Of a stretch of 24,082 bases of DNA, positions 10,006 through 18,698 are shown in pieces (position 1 is the first letter of the stretch; every line of letters begins with the position of its first letter). Origin of the DNA: Chara braunii. Taxonomy: Eukaryota; Streptophyta; Charophyceae; Charales; Characeae. The stretch covers positions 3,162,543 to 3,186,624 of the forward strand of contig BFEA01000035.1 in the NCBI GenBank assembly GCA_003427395.1. Direction: 5' to 3'. Position numbers and translations under genes: made by a program. The notes beneath the pieces are model-generated. The model searched no databases and was not told the origin of the DNA. It saw only the letters and a program-made list of their open reading frames with translations.

Positions 10006-10590
10006 GGCGCGTTATCGCAGCGGCCTTCCTTGCTGCTCCGGCCAGCCCGCAGGGATCTCTGGGAAGAGCCGACATTAGGACGATTCGATTAGTCTTTCAC
10101 CCCTATACCCAAATTCAGCAAACGACCACAACAATAGAAGTTGCCACTTTCTGGCACAACGCCTCGGACCCCTATCCGGGATTAATGCAGAGCCTGCTGC
10201 GCGGGCCCAGGCAAAACGGATCCGGATGTAAATTTTGATGGTAGTACCAAGGATTCCAATGAAAAATTTGATGACCGGCGTGGAGAAGGGTTCCACAGGT
10301 GGGCTGCTGCAGCGGCCTTCCCACAGTGCCCCCGACCACTCCTTCCGAGCACTCTTCACCCCTCTCTCTGGTCCCGACGGGCATGCACATACTCAAACTT
10401 CCACGACCGATTTATGGTTGGCGGGCGATACACCTGCAAAGGCCCGCATGACCCTGGTTTCTTTTCCGCCTCGTGGGTTATTCTCTCTCTCTAACTGGCA
10501 CGCACGTTGAACTCCTCGGTCCATGTTTTAAGACAACTCAATAGGTGAATTTTGCCAACATCCCGAACACACAGAAACTCGTACGTCAAC
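10005..10590. repeat. Rearranged 28S rRNA-derived block, copy B
   Basis: It has the same three-part order as copy A. The antisense piece (about 10005-10147) contains GATTCGATTAGTCTTTCACC and CCTATACCC. The sense piece (about 10150-10312) contains TTTTGATGGTAGTACCAAGG, CAATGAAAAATTTGATGACC and GAGAAGGGTTCCACA. The antisense piece (about 10313-10590) contains GGTCCCGACGGGCATGC, GCACGCACGTTGAACTCC and GGTCCATGTTTTAAGAC. Relative to copy A the sense piece has lost its start, while the last antisense piece extends much further. Both inversion breakpoints fall at about the same 28S positions as in copy A. Confidence 0.75.
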
Positions 10591-10677
10591 GAAAAAGAGG
10601 CATGTGCTTAAGGCTCTCGACCGTCGCGACGATCTCCAAATCTAGTACCGCGCCTAAGTCAGGGAGCACCAGAGCAA

Positions 10678-11358
10678 AATAATAATAACAACACAATAAA
10701 TAATAAAAGTATTTAGAACTTTTTAATCGTCAGAATATGACGAACGAAAAAAAAAAAAACGTTAGCACCGTTCTAACGCCACCGTCGAAGAAACCAAGGG
10801 GGACAACCCCGCCTGACCCTCAACCCCTCGGTCTCTCCATGCCATTCCGATACTCTTGTGTTGCCGCCACTACCCTCGATCCTTGAATCTCCTTGTTGAA
10901 AGTCCGACACCGTAACCAATAGCGCTAGGCCCAAGACTGGGTCTAGTGTTGACAGACACGAAAATAAAACGGATACTGTGCGACGACCAAATCTACCGAA
11001 ACGTTTCAAAATCACATTGTTGTCGATGCCGTCCTCGGCACGTACGCACAAGTCACAGGCAAGCGCACCAGTCAACAGACAAAATCCTTTTAATCCTAGC
11101 TTAATAAAACTAAAAATTTGGTCGGCAATCGCGTGGGCTCTTCAATCATCAACAAGAAAAGATCACACACGGCTTAAGTCTGCGCGTCCACACGCTCTCT
11201 ACTCCAGTCAACCGTCCAGTCAACCATCCAGTCAACCGTCCAGTCAACGTAAACCACGAACACAGTCGCGGCTCGCGCGGTATACTTAATCTTTTAACCA
11301 GACTTATTTTTCTGTCGCTTGCAAAAACCAGGGCGAATACCCTTGTAAGGGTATTCGC
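10678..11358 (+). repeat. 3' segment of composite unit B, with 12-bp minisatellite and terminal palindrome
   Basis: This aligns with 8320-8989 of copy A. A 12-bp minisatellite, CCAGTCAACCRT, is repeated 3.75 times at 11204-11248 where copy A has only about two units. It ends in a perfect 26-bp palindrome at 11333-11358 with 12-bp arms GCGAATACCCTT/AAGGGTATTCGC and a GT centre, followed by ACCGACA as in copy A. Confidence 0.75.
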
Positions 11359-11370
11359 ACCGACACCGTA

Positions 11371-12110
11371 GCAGTTAGAACTGTGTTCACGAGATAACAT
11401 GTGGGGGCTGCTCCCGACCTGCAGGTGGGCGATACTGGCTAGGGGACAACCGGTAGCATCAGGGACCATGCCAACAGGACCCTATTCCTCCCCTCAGGTC
11501 CCCTCCCCTACGAACATCAGCATACTTTGCTCAATGTCGCCTCACCTTTTTTTTTTTTTTTTTTTGAAAGCCCAGGGTGTTGTAGAGGCCAAGGACCAGA
11601 CCCGCAGTGATTGCTGGTAGCAAATACTAGCAACAACCAATGGTTGTCCTGACAGGATAGGCCACCTACCCTACCCATCCCCACGTTAATACTCACAGTG
11701 CACCCCCTGTCCCTACTATCCTATCTCAGTGTGACCAGCACTCATGACCATCACCCTACCAGTATCGAGGGCAACTTGGACCAGACAGCAGTGACAAACA
11801 CCAAGGTTGGGTCAACCTCCCATCCCTAATGGAAGCGGAAGCGGACGAACCTTGCCGTATGGGAACTTTGGACGCCAGGCTCATGCAATCTTCTACAGGC
11901 CCAATTCAGAGAGTCTACCCAGCCGGATTACCTAAGCAAGGCAGGCCAGCGCCCGTGGACGCATCCTACCGTCCTTCCCGTAACTTACCCATAGCTAGGC
12001 GGAACTCAGACTAGCCGGAGCGACTTATATCCCTACCCCTACCCTAGAGCCAAGCCATGCGTGAGTAGACCTCGTTATATACCTCATAGACCCCCCCAGC
12101 CCAGTATCGT
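11371..12110. other. Unassigned region with poly(T) at 11547-11565
   Basis: A 19-T run at 11547-11565 probably marks the poly(A) tail of a minus-strand retroelement, whose body would extend right from GAAAGCCCAGGGTG. It does not match the LINE 3' core seen elsewhere in the window, so its family is unknown. From 11640 to 12110 the sequence is C-rich with no recognisable gene. Confidence 0.35.
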
Positions 12111-12117
12111 AGTTTTG

Positions 12118-12275
12118 CGTATGTGTGTGTGGCCAGAGGCTATGTATGTTTGTATGAACCCATAGGGCTATGTTTTTTTTGTGTCTGCCCAAAGGCTATG
12201 TGTGCTCTGTGTAACTGTATAGCGATATGTGTGTGCCCGAAGGTCTGTAGTGGAAACTATGTGTTCGTTTTGAAG
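12118..12275 (+). repeat. Weak GT-rich repeats
   Basis: The motif GTGTGNCC-nAAGGCTATGT recurs loosely at about 12125, 12182 and 12231 (spacing about 50-57 bp). It is too diverged to define a clean unit. The 62-codon frame through it is a by-product of the repeat. Confidence 0.35.
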
Positions 12276-12312
12276 AGATTGCAGGCCAAGCTGGACAAGA
12301 ACTCCCCCTAAT

Positions 12313-12386
12313 GTCCCAAGCCAGACTCGAACCCGTGATCTATGACATGTAACCTGAAGACTCTACCAATTGAGCGACAATCGCAA
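12313..12386 (-). repeat. tRNA-like SINE head or decayed tRNA
   Basis: On the minus strand an A box (GTCGCTCAATTGGTAGAG) and a B box (GGGTTCGAGTC) stand at tRNA spacing, and a D-stem (GCTC/GAGT) can form. The anticodon stem and acceptor stem do not pair, so it is not a working tRNA. It is most likely the Pol III promoter of a SINE or a decayed tRNA copy. Confidence 0.5.
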
Positions 12387-12617
12387 ACGACCCCTGTGTA
12401 TGGTATGTCAGACTGGGGAGATCAACAGAACAACCATGAGCAACAACCACAACCAGCCCACGCAGTATCAAGACCCGACATACAACACCATGGACAACCC
12501 TTGGGTGGTGTGCAGGCAGTGTCTGTATAAGCTTACCGTGCGTCAGCCGAAGGGGGTGTATGTCCAACCGTGCGTCATTCTAACGCCCTGCCGGTGTCCA
12601 TGCGCAAGGCTGCAATT

Positions 12618-12694
12618 GAGTTTTGAGCCCGAAACCTCATACCACAATGCGCATTTCCAACCGGTGCTCTAACCACTGAGCTACATCAACAGGC
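12618..12694 (-). repeat. Second tRNA-like head
   Basis: The minus strand reads GATGTAGCTCAGTGGTTAGAGC, a good A box with a 4-bp D-stem (GCTC/GAGC). Downstream GAGGTTT-CGGGCTC-AAAACTC forms a T-arm-like stem in which the B box is degraded. No proper anticodon arm is present. It has the same orientation as the tRNA-like head about 300 bp to its left. Confidence 0.45.
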
Positions 12695-12958
12695 CTCTCC
12701 TAGCGGAAGACTATTTTTTCTTTTTAAAAAAATATGGGTAGCACCGTGTAAGCGTACGTATGCCCGCGTATACGTACATGTCTGAAAAGCTGTGAAAACA
12801 CGCTTAACACGCGTACGCGTATATATTATATATATATGTTTGATGATATATGTACATATTATATAATAATATGTATATATATCATATATATCGTCAAATA
12901 TATATATATATAAATACATAACATATATAATATAATATATATATATTATATAGACACG
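12695..12958. repeat. TA-rich low-complexity block
   Basis: Runs of TATATA alternate with short CG-containing steps (GCGTATACGTACATG). From 12822 to 12950 the sequence is almost pure A/T with palindromic TATATATA segments. There is no coding content. Confidence 0.7.
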
Positions 12959-12970
12959 CATGGTTACCCC

Positions 12971-13560
12971 GAGGTGGGGGAAGACGATGAGGAGGAGGAG
13001 GAGGAGGAAGAAGACTATGATGGGGAGGAGGAGGAGGGCGGAGACGATGACGGGAAGGAGGACGAAGATCGCGATGATGATGATGAGGAGGAGGAGGAAG
13101 AAGACGACGACGACGGGTAGGAGGAGGAGGAAAATGTCGATTGGGAGGAGGATGAGAAAGACGAGGATATTTAAACTTCGAGGTTGAAGCGGGGGGAAAA
13201 AAAAGCCTACGTGGCTGAGGAGGAGGATGAAGACGATGATAGGGAGAAGGAGGAAGAGGAGGGCGAAGGGGAGGAGGGCGACGATGAAGACGTTGATGAG
13301 GAGGACGGAGACAGTGATGTAGAGGAGGATAAAGACGATGACGGGGAGGATGAGGATAAAGACGTTGACGGGGAGTGTGGGGGAGGAGGACGAAGATGAT
13401 GATGGGGAGGAGGAGGACGACGAAGGCGATGACGGGGAGGAAGGGGATGATGAAGAGACGAGGAAGAGATAATGATGGGAGGAGGAGGAAGAGGGCAGGG
13501 GAGGAGGAAGAAGAGGGCGATGAGGAGAAGAAGGATGAAGATGAAGGGGGATGACATGTA
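12971..13560 (+). repeat. Degenerate GAN trinucleotide tract (GAG/GAA/GAC/GAT)
   Basis: About 590 bp of purine-rich sequence is built from GAG, GAA, GAC and GAT triplets with some GGG/GGC. From 12971 one phase reads almost only Asp and Glu (EVGEDDEEEE..), with pyrimidines confined to third positions, broken by TAG (about 13118) and TAA (about 13172). A second in-phase block runs from about 13211 to 13380. Frames on the opposite strand give Pro/Ser-rich shadows. This is most simply an expanded, mutated microsatellite. A decayed exon of an acidic protein is possible but unsupported. Confidence 0.75.
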
Positions 13561-13574
13561 TGGAGGCGCCCTCT

Positions 13575-13672
13575 CTTTGTCATACACACACATACGCACA
13601 CACACGCACACACACATACACGCCCCCCCCCCTCGCCCGCCCCCCCCCACACACACAGACACACACACACAC
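13575..13672 (+). repeat. CA-rich microsatellite with C runs
   Basis: Repeated CACACA and CATACG units with runs of C (13623-13650) follow the GAN tract directly. Simple sequence only. Confidence 0.8.
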
Positions 13673-13850
13673 ATTTACCGTCAACGGGGATGAAAACGAC
13701 GATGGCGACGGTGACTTGACGTGGTACGGTGCAACGGCGACAGCAATGGCAACGGCCACGACGATGTCAACTCCATGTGGCGGGGGTACGGTGGGGCGCG
13801 GGGTAGAACCTTTTTTTTTTTTTTTTTTTTGAAGACTCAGTGGGATCTAA

Positions 13851-13946
13851 TAGGTTGGGTGATATGAGCATCCCAACCTACTGGAGTCCATACAGGTCAC
13901 TACATCTATTGGTGGGGAGCTGCACCTGCTGGAAACCAGGTCCATC
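13851..13946 (-). repeat. LINE copy 2 3' tail: hairpin and conserved core
   Basis: TAGGTTGGG/CCCAACCTA (13851-13859 with 13872-13880) forms a hairpin close to the poly(A) tail. The core 13906-13946 (CTATTGGTGGGGAG...CACCTGCTGGAAACC) is nearly the same as 6365-6408 and as the complement of 23937-23983. It is probably the 3' end recognised by this LINE's reverse transcriptase. Confidence 0.7.
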
Positions 13947-14073
13947 GTTTTATTTGTACAATGATACTTGAGTCACGAAAGAAATATTGTTGTTGAATCT
14001 GAGCCTCTCCAGCTCAACAGGTGGAGAGAATGTTAACAACAGTCGTATTTTTCATCACTACTTCAGGACATCC

Positions 14074-14421
14074 TTCACCACTTCAGGATGCAGCCTGCCT
14101 AAACAGGTGGTTTTCAGGGTCTTCGGACCTTTCACCACTTCAGGACCATTCAGGTCTGAAAATCCTGAATGGTCATGAAGTGGTGAAAGGTCCGATGACC
14201 CTGAAAACCACCTGTTTAGGCAGGCTGCATCCTCAAGTGGTGAAAAGTGGTTTTCATGGTCTTCGGACCTTTCACCACATTAGGACCATTCAGAATTTTC
14301 AGACTGCCCAAAACTCTCACTTGACCACTTCAGAACACCCTTCACCACTTCAGGATGCAGCCTGCCTAAACAGGTGGTTTTTAGGGACTTCGGACCTTTC
14401 ACCACTTCAGGACCATTCAGG
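14074..14421. repeat. 81-bp near-perfect inverted repeat plus direct copies
   Basis: Arm 14074-14154 and the reverse complement of 14164-14244 differ at only 3 of 81 positions and are separated by 9 bp. A direct copy at 14341-14421 differs from the first arm at 2 of 81 positions. A partial direct copy spans 14247-14293. Between and after them ATTTTCAGACTGCCC and AAAACTCTCACTT also repeat. The block lies between the LINE's stop codon and its 3' core, so it is either a feature of the LINE 3' region or a nested foldback element. Confidence 0.85.
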
Positions 14422-14569
14422 ATTTTCAGACTGCCCAAAACTCTCACTTCAGAATTTTCATTCCTGAATTTTCAGCTACCCGATAACCGCTTATGAACAG
14501 GTGCCATATATATCTCTTCTTCCTAGCTCAGAAAAAAAACATTCCCTTCTACCATAATTTAGTACCAAT

Positions 14570-15490
14570 TCAATCATAACCATACCTGGACCTGGGGACT
14601 ACAACTAATGAGTGTGGGGGAAATGGGTCAGGGAAGTTTTTCGCCGAGCGCATAGGAATGGATGGATCCACTGAAGTCCAATCATCAAATTTCAGGTAAT
14701 AGTTCCTTTTAACCTCTCCATCTTCCTCTTCTATAGCCCCTTCCCAGATTATTCTTCTGAGTTTCTCATCCTGGATTTCTTCAAGCCAGCATTGACAAAA
14801 TTCTTGAATATGTTCGAAGATTTCATTGTGTTTAGATAAATATTTTATTTTTTCTTTCATCTTTTCATACTTCGTTGAACTGTCCGTTTGAATTTGTTGT
14901 TTAGTAGATTCTGTGAATTTTGGTCCTTCCGGACGAGCACCTTCTAATCATAAGTACATCTTCTTCTCCACATGACCCATAGGATCACTCTTCTTCCCAA
15001 AGAGAAGAGATTCGGAGTAAAATCATAAAATGGATTTGAAACCCAAGATTCTAGTAAGATCACCTTCCAACTCCATGACCACTGATCTTGAGTCAATAGT
15101 TGGCTCTATATTTGATCTCACAACCTCCATAGTCAAAATGTCCCTCGACATTGCCAGAATATATGTTCTATTGTTTTCGGAAAAGTTTTACTTGGGAAAG
15201 GAGTCCTACAAAATTGACATCACGGAACTACAACCCCCCTTTGTTCCAAAGATGATCTCTCAAGCAGTCAATCATTGGTAGGGAGACAACGATGTTCAAT
15301 CTGCCATTGCAGGGAGAGTACCTTTGCTGGTCCAGATTTCATAATATTAAACCATTTAATTGGTTTTAGATCATCCCTACTTCGGTTGAGGTGCTTCATC
15401 CATCTTGTCATCATTGTATCCCTCAAATTAATTCTTGGTAAAAACATACGATGGGTAGATTTGATCGTCAAGGTATCAAGGTTGCGATGA
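14570..15490 (-). pseudogene. LINE copy 2 ORF2: zf-RVT and C-terminal domain (decayed)
   Basis: 15471-15268 reads RWMKHLNRSRDDLKPIKWF...LQWQIEHRCLPTND, matching the zf-RVT region of copy 1. It continues in a shifted frame as LEQRGVVVP-stop-CQFC...EHIFWQC, where the Trp of copy 1 (WCKFC) is a TGA stop. The C-terminal piece 14860-14570 ends RNYYLKFDDWTSVDPSIPM...FPDPFPPHSLVVVPRSRYGYD, aligned end to end with copy 1. The shared FPDPFPP motif and DWxxxDPSIP stretch suggest a family-specific C-terminal domain, function unknown. At least one frameshift and one stop make it non-functional. Confidence 0.8.
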
Positions 15491-15625
15491 TATAATCTTT
15501 ATATTCCACTCGAGGAACTCCAAATCCAATCTCTTAGGTCTAGTGTCAGGTGGGAGACTGGTAGAGTCGGTCTAAAGGCGATTAATGTATTTTTTTGTTG
15601 CAAAACCCGAATTTTGAAGATCTTA

Positions 15626-16840
15626 TCATTTTTTACTCATTTTTATATCTTCTTGTTGGTTTGGTATAATATACTTTTCTTGTGTTAGATAAAAAAGAGA
15701 CAATAACTTGAAGATGTCCCCATTTGTATATTTATCAAGGATGTTGCCAATCAATTTTCGATGATCTCTAATCGCTACCCAGTCATTGATTTTCAACTTA
15801 GACCCCTTACGAAAGATATTGATCCATTCCAAAGAAATGAGCTCAATCATATTTTTCAGAGTCTTATCAAGGTGGTGGCAATATCTCAATTGACTGTGCA
15901 AATCCTTAGTAGTAAATCAGTCATAAATTACCGGATTTCATAGGTCTTTGATCCTCAGGACTCGTCTTTTTACCCAACTCAGCCAAAGGGAATCCATACA
16001 GTGAAGAACATACCCTTGAGCATCTATAATCCAACTGTTATTAAAGAGTGGTTCTGACACACTTCTTCCGATCTTTCAGGTGATCAATTATCTGGTAAGG
16101 GTAATTTTCTCTATGTTTTAGGCAGGGTGATCTAGAAGGAGTCCTTACACAGGTCCATTCCAGCAGCTTGTCGATCTGAAATTACTTCACCCTCATCTTC
16201 CTTGACACTACCTCTAGGAAGGGACCAAGATCGATTTTATAGCTACATCAATGGGTCAGTACCTTCCGGTGTAGGTAGTGCACTCCAAGGGGTTTGAGGA
16301 TTAAAGAGCAGTTTCTTGATCCATTGCATGGAAAGAGTTAAAGCCTGAGTGACTGAGTCTATAATTCTCAACCCTCTTTTAGATTTCGGTTGAATCAATG
16401 ATTGTCATGCTACTTTACTAATTACATTAATGCACTCGTTATTTTCTCTCCAAAAGAATTCTCTTAATTGTTGTTGGAACATTTTAATGGCTTATTTAGG
16501 TCCAGATTATGGAAAAACAAACATACTTCACTATTAGATCACACTCTCACAATTAATAGTTTGAGCTTATTGCATAATGCCATAATCCATTCATTGTTGG
16601 TTCTTGGTTTACCCTCCGTTGTTAACAAAATACCTAGTACTCTTATATGGTTATCCCTGGGCAGCCATTTGGCCTTAGGTTGTTCTGGAGGTCGCACCCT
16701 TTGATGATGAATCCATCACCCCAACGTTTTACTACCCTAGTTAACTTTCATATATGATAAGCAACAAAATTGTTCTATCACCTTAGGTTCTTCTGGAGGT
16801 TGCATCCTTTAATGATGAATCCATCACCCCAACGTTTTAC
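15626..16840 (-). pseudogene. LINE copy 2 ORF2: region between reverse transcriptase and zf-RVT (decayed)
   Basis: Conceptual translation of about 16490-16200 on the minus strand gives MFQQQLREFFWRENNE.. and PKSKRGLRIIDSVTQALTLSMQWI, which match the post-RT segment of L1 elements (FFW...PK..GGLGI.D). 16640-16600 gives RVLGILLTTEGKPRTNNEW, the LG-containing RT thumb region. 15901-15626 is an open 91-codon part of the same linker. Stops interrupt the frame. Between 16673 and 16888 a 108-bp segment is duplicated in tandem. Confidence 0.7.
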
Positions 16841-16888
16841 TACCCTAATTAATTTGTATATCCGATAAGAAACAAAGTCGTTCCATCA
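16673..16888. repeat. 108-bp tandem duplication inside the LINE
   Basis: 16673-16780 and 16781-16888 are adjacent direct copies sharing CCTTAGGTTSTTCTGGAGGT and ATGATGAATCCATCACCCCA with scattered substitutions. The length equals 36 codons. The duplication falls in the RT thumb region. Confidence 0.85.
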
Positions 16889-17644
16889 ACTTTTGAATTG
16901 CCATCAAGTTCTCGTGAAAAACATCAACCATTAGGGAGAGAATATCAGCAAAGAGAGAGCATACTGGGATTGCATCTTCTGGAATAGATGTTATATTGAT
17001 CCGCTCTATATCTTGATAAGTACGCAGATTTTCTGGAAGAACTTCTATGATAATGACAAATAGGAAGGGGGCAATTGGGTCATCTTGTCTAACCGATATT
17101 TGCAAGGTTGTAGGAGTAGTCACATTGTCATTAAGCATAACATTGGTGGTGAAATTCTTGTGCAATATTCCTATTCATCTTATGAAATCCGGACCAAAGT
17201 TGAATTTTTTCAGGCATTTATCTAGAAAAACCAATCCATATGATCATATGCTTTTTCAAAATCAGTAAAGATGAAGGCAATATTGTGTTTAGATTGACGT
17301 GTGAGCTTGATGAATTCTTTTATCAGAAACATATTATCTTGTATGTTCCTTTCTATGATAAATCCAATTTGAAATGAGTGAATGATATCCGCAATCACTT
17401 TTACCCGCCGATCAGCTAATGCTTTAGCTACCATGTTATAGACAACTATTAATAAAGTAATCAGACGACAATTCATAATATTTGTTTTTTCTCCTTTTTT
17501 ATATAGAAGTGTTAAACCCCCCTGTCTGTCAGTGCCTGATAAATTTTTCCATTTCCCCCGAGGTTCATAAAGCATGATAAAAATCCATTGAATCCTGAGA
17601 AATTGAGTCTCACACATATTCAAAAAATTTCTTAGGTAAACCAT
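16845..17644 (-). pseudogene. LINE copy 2 reverse transcriptase (palm/fingers, decayed)
   Basis: Reverse transcriptase copies LINE RNA into DNA at a nicked target. 17644-17222 reads FLRIQWIFIMLYEPRGKWKN, then VYNMVAKALADR, IIHSFQIGFI.ERNIQDN and TDFEKAYDHMDW, which are the fingers and first catalytic Asp block of L1-type RTs. 17165-16845, in another frame, holds VRQDDPIAPFLF (usual VRQGDPLSPFLF) and LFADILSLMV. The usual FADD box is FADI, so the second metal-binding Asp is missing. The upstream end of the domain, GKAQGID/GLPKKFFEY, is split by the MITE. Frame breaks and the lost Asp show that it is inactive. Confidence 0.85.
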
Positions 17645-17649
17645 TTATC

Positions 17650-18034
17650 ACTCGTGGTCAATAGGTGGTGTCATTTTCGGTGAAATTGGTGGTGTTTTGG
17701 TGAAATTTTCATCGAAACCGCTATATTTTTCTGATTTTTTTTTTCTTTTTTGTCTGATATGTATAAGCTTCAGGGTATATATGTATTCAGTTTCGGCTTA
17801 TTTGAATGAGTAACCAAAAAAATTACAAGAACACCGAAACGACGAACTTCAAAAACTACCTCGAATAGGGTTTTATAGTGCTGTTCATTTTTTTTATTTT
17901 TTATTTTTGCCTGTTTGATTTTTTTATGTTAGTATTATGAGCCTACATAGTTTGCTTGCAAAAATTTCGACGACATTGCTTGTAGTGATGCGGCGAAAAC
18001 CCCCGAATTTTGAGCCTTCCATTAACCACGTGTC
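17650..18034. mobile_element. MITE-like insertion in the LINE RT domain
   Basis: A non-coding 385-bp AT-rich insertion has imperfect terminal inverted repeats: CTCGTGGTCAATAGG on the left, and CCATTAACCACGTG on the right (complement CACGTGGTTAATGG). Candidate 9-bp target duplications are CCATTTATC (17641-17649) and TCATCTATC (18035-18043), 7 of 9 matching. Removing it joins the two halves of the RT motif GKAQGID-GLPKKFF in one frame. A duplication of this length would suit a Mutator-like or hAT-derived element. Confidence 0.75.
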
Positions 18035-18099
18035 TCATCTATCCCCTGGGCCTTTCCGTCTTCCATAAGCATCAATGTTTTCCAAATTTATTCTTTAGT

Positions 18100-18698
18100 A
18101 ATCGGCATTTCCACCATTTCCTTCTCCTTTATAGACAATGTTTTTTTTTCATTGTTTTTGTAATAGGCATTAGAACTGCATCGATTTTTGTGTTTCTTTG
18201 TGTTTGAGTTATATCTCCCCTTTCGTATGTAAAGAGCGCTTTGAAGAAATCCTTCGCTATTGTAGTGCATGTTGCAGTTAACGTGACCCATGATTCGTCT
18301 CTATTAAAAGGATCAGACAATGGTTCAATGACAGTCTTTCCTGTTCTGGCTCTGGTCATTGCAAAGAAACATGCATTCATTGCTTCTTCCACTTGATGTT
18401 TTCTAAGTTGTTTTCTCATCCTTAACCCTTGCGATCTATATTTCATATGTGTCAACAGTTAATCTTTCAATTTCTGCATTTCCTTAGCTAGAGGTTCAAA
18501 TATCTCTTGGTCTTCTGTCACCGTTTTTTGTTGTTGCAATTCTTGAATTCTTTCTTGGAGATGTGTTTCTTTTGAATGTTTCTGTGCTGCAAATAATTTG
18601 GAATATTCATTGCATTTATATCCTAAGTAAGCTAGGTCGTTATTAAACCAGCGGATGCCATTTAGATAAGGGGTCTCCAATCTCTCAAGAAGTCTCAT
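18100..18698 (-). pseudogene. LINE copy 2 linker between endonuclease and RT (decayed)
   Basis: Two frames (18698-18459 and 18455-18129) follow the endonuclease without a gap and read WFNNDLAYLGYKCNEYSKLF, then a Gln/Glu/Lys-rich coiled-coil-like stretch LQERIQELQQQKTV, then AMNACFFAMTRARTGK and a segment with DPFNRDESWV. Position and content fit the poorly conserved linker before the RT in L1 ORF2. No catalytic motif is expected. Confidence 0.65.

Larger units (their letters stand above)
9026..11370 (+). repeat. Composite repeat unit, copy B
   Basis: This is a direct copy of the unit that precedes it, without a nested LINE. In order it has subrepeats (about 9200-10005), the rearranged 28S block (about 10005-10590), an AT-rich bridge (10678-10735), the conserved segment starting AACCAAGGGGGAC (about 10792) and the terminal palindrome (11333-11358). 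The beginning is set by the end of copy A and by TGCATCTTCCGTTAGAAC (about 9048), which resembles GTATCTTCCGCTAGAGC at about 5590. The copies are old: they align only with many substitutions and indels. Confidence 0.65.

Noticed and set aside
9675-10238. 187-codon plus-strand open frame
   Set aside because: It crosses from pyrimidine-rich subrepeats into 28S-like sequence and has no conserved counterpart frame in copy A.
8964-11358. The terminal palindromes as Helitron 3' hairpins
   Set aside because: A hairpin is present near the unit end, but I see no CTRR terminus at the right distance and no matching TC 5' end. Left as an open possibility, not called.
12313-12694. Working tRNA genes
   Set aside because: A and B boxes exist, but anticodon and acceptor stems do not pair in either.
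12894-13674. Long minus-strand frames (258 and 155 codons) rich in Pro, Ser and Leu
   Set aside because: They are shadows of the GAN/CA simple-sequence tract and have no other protein character.
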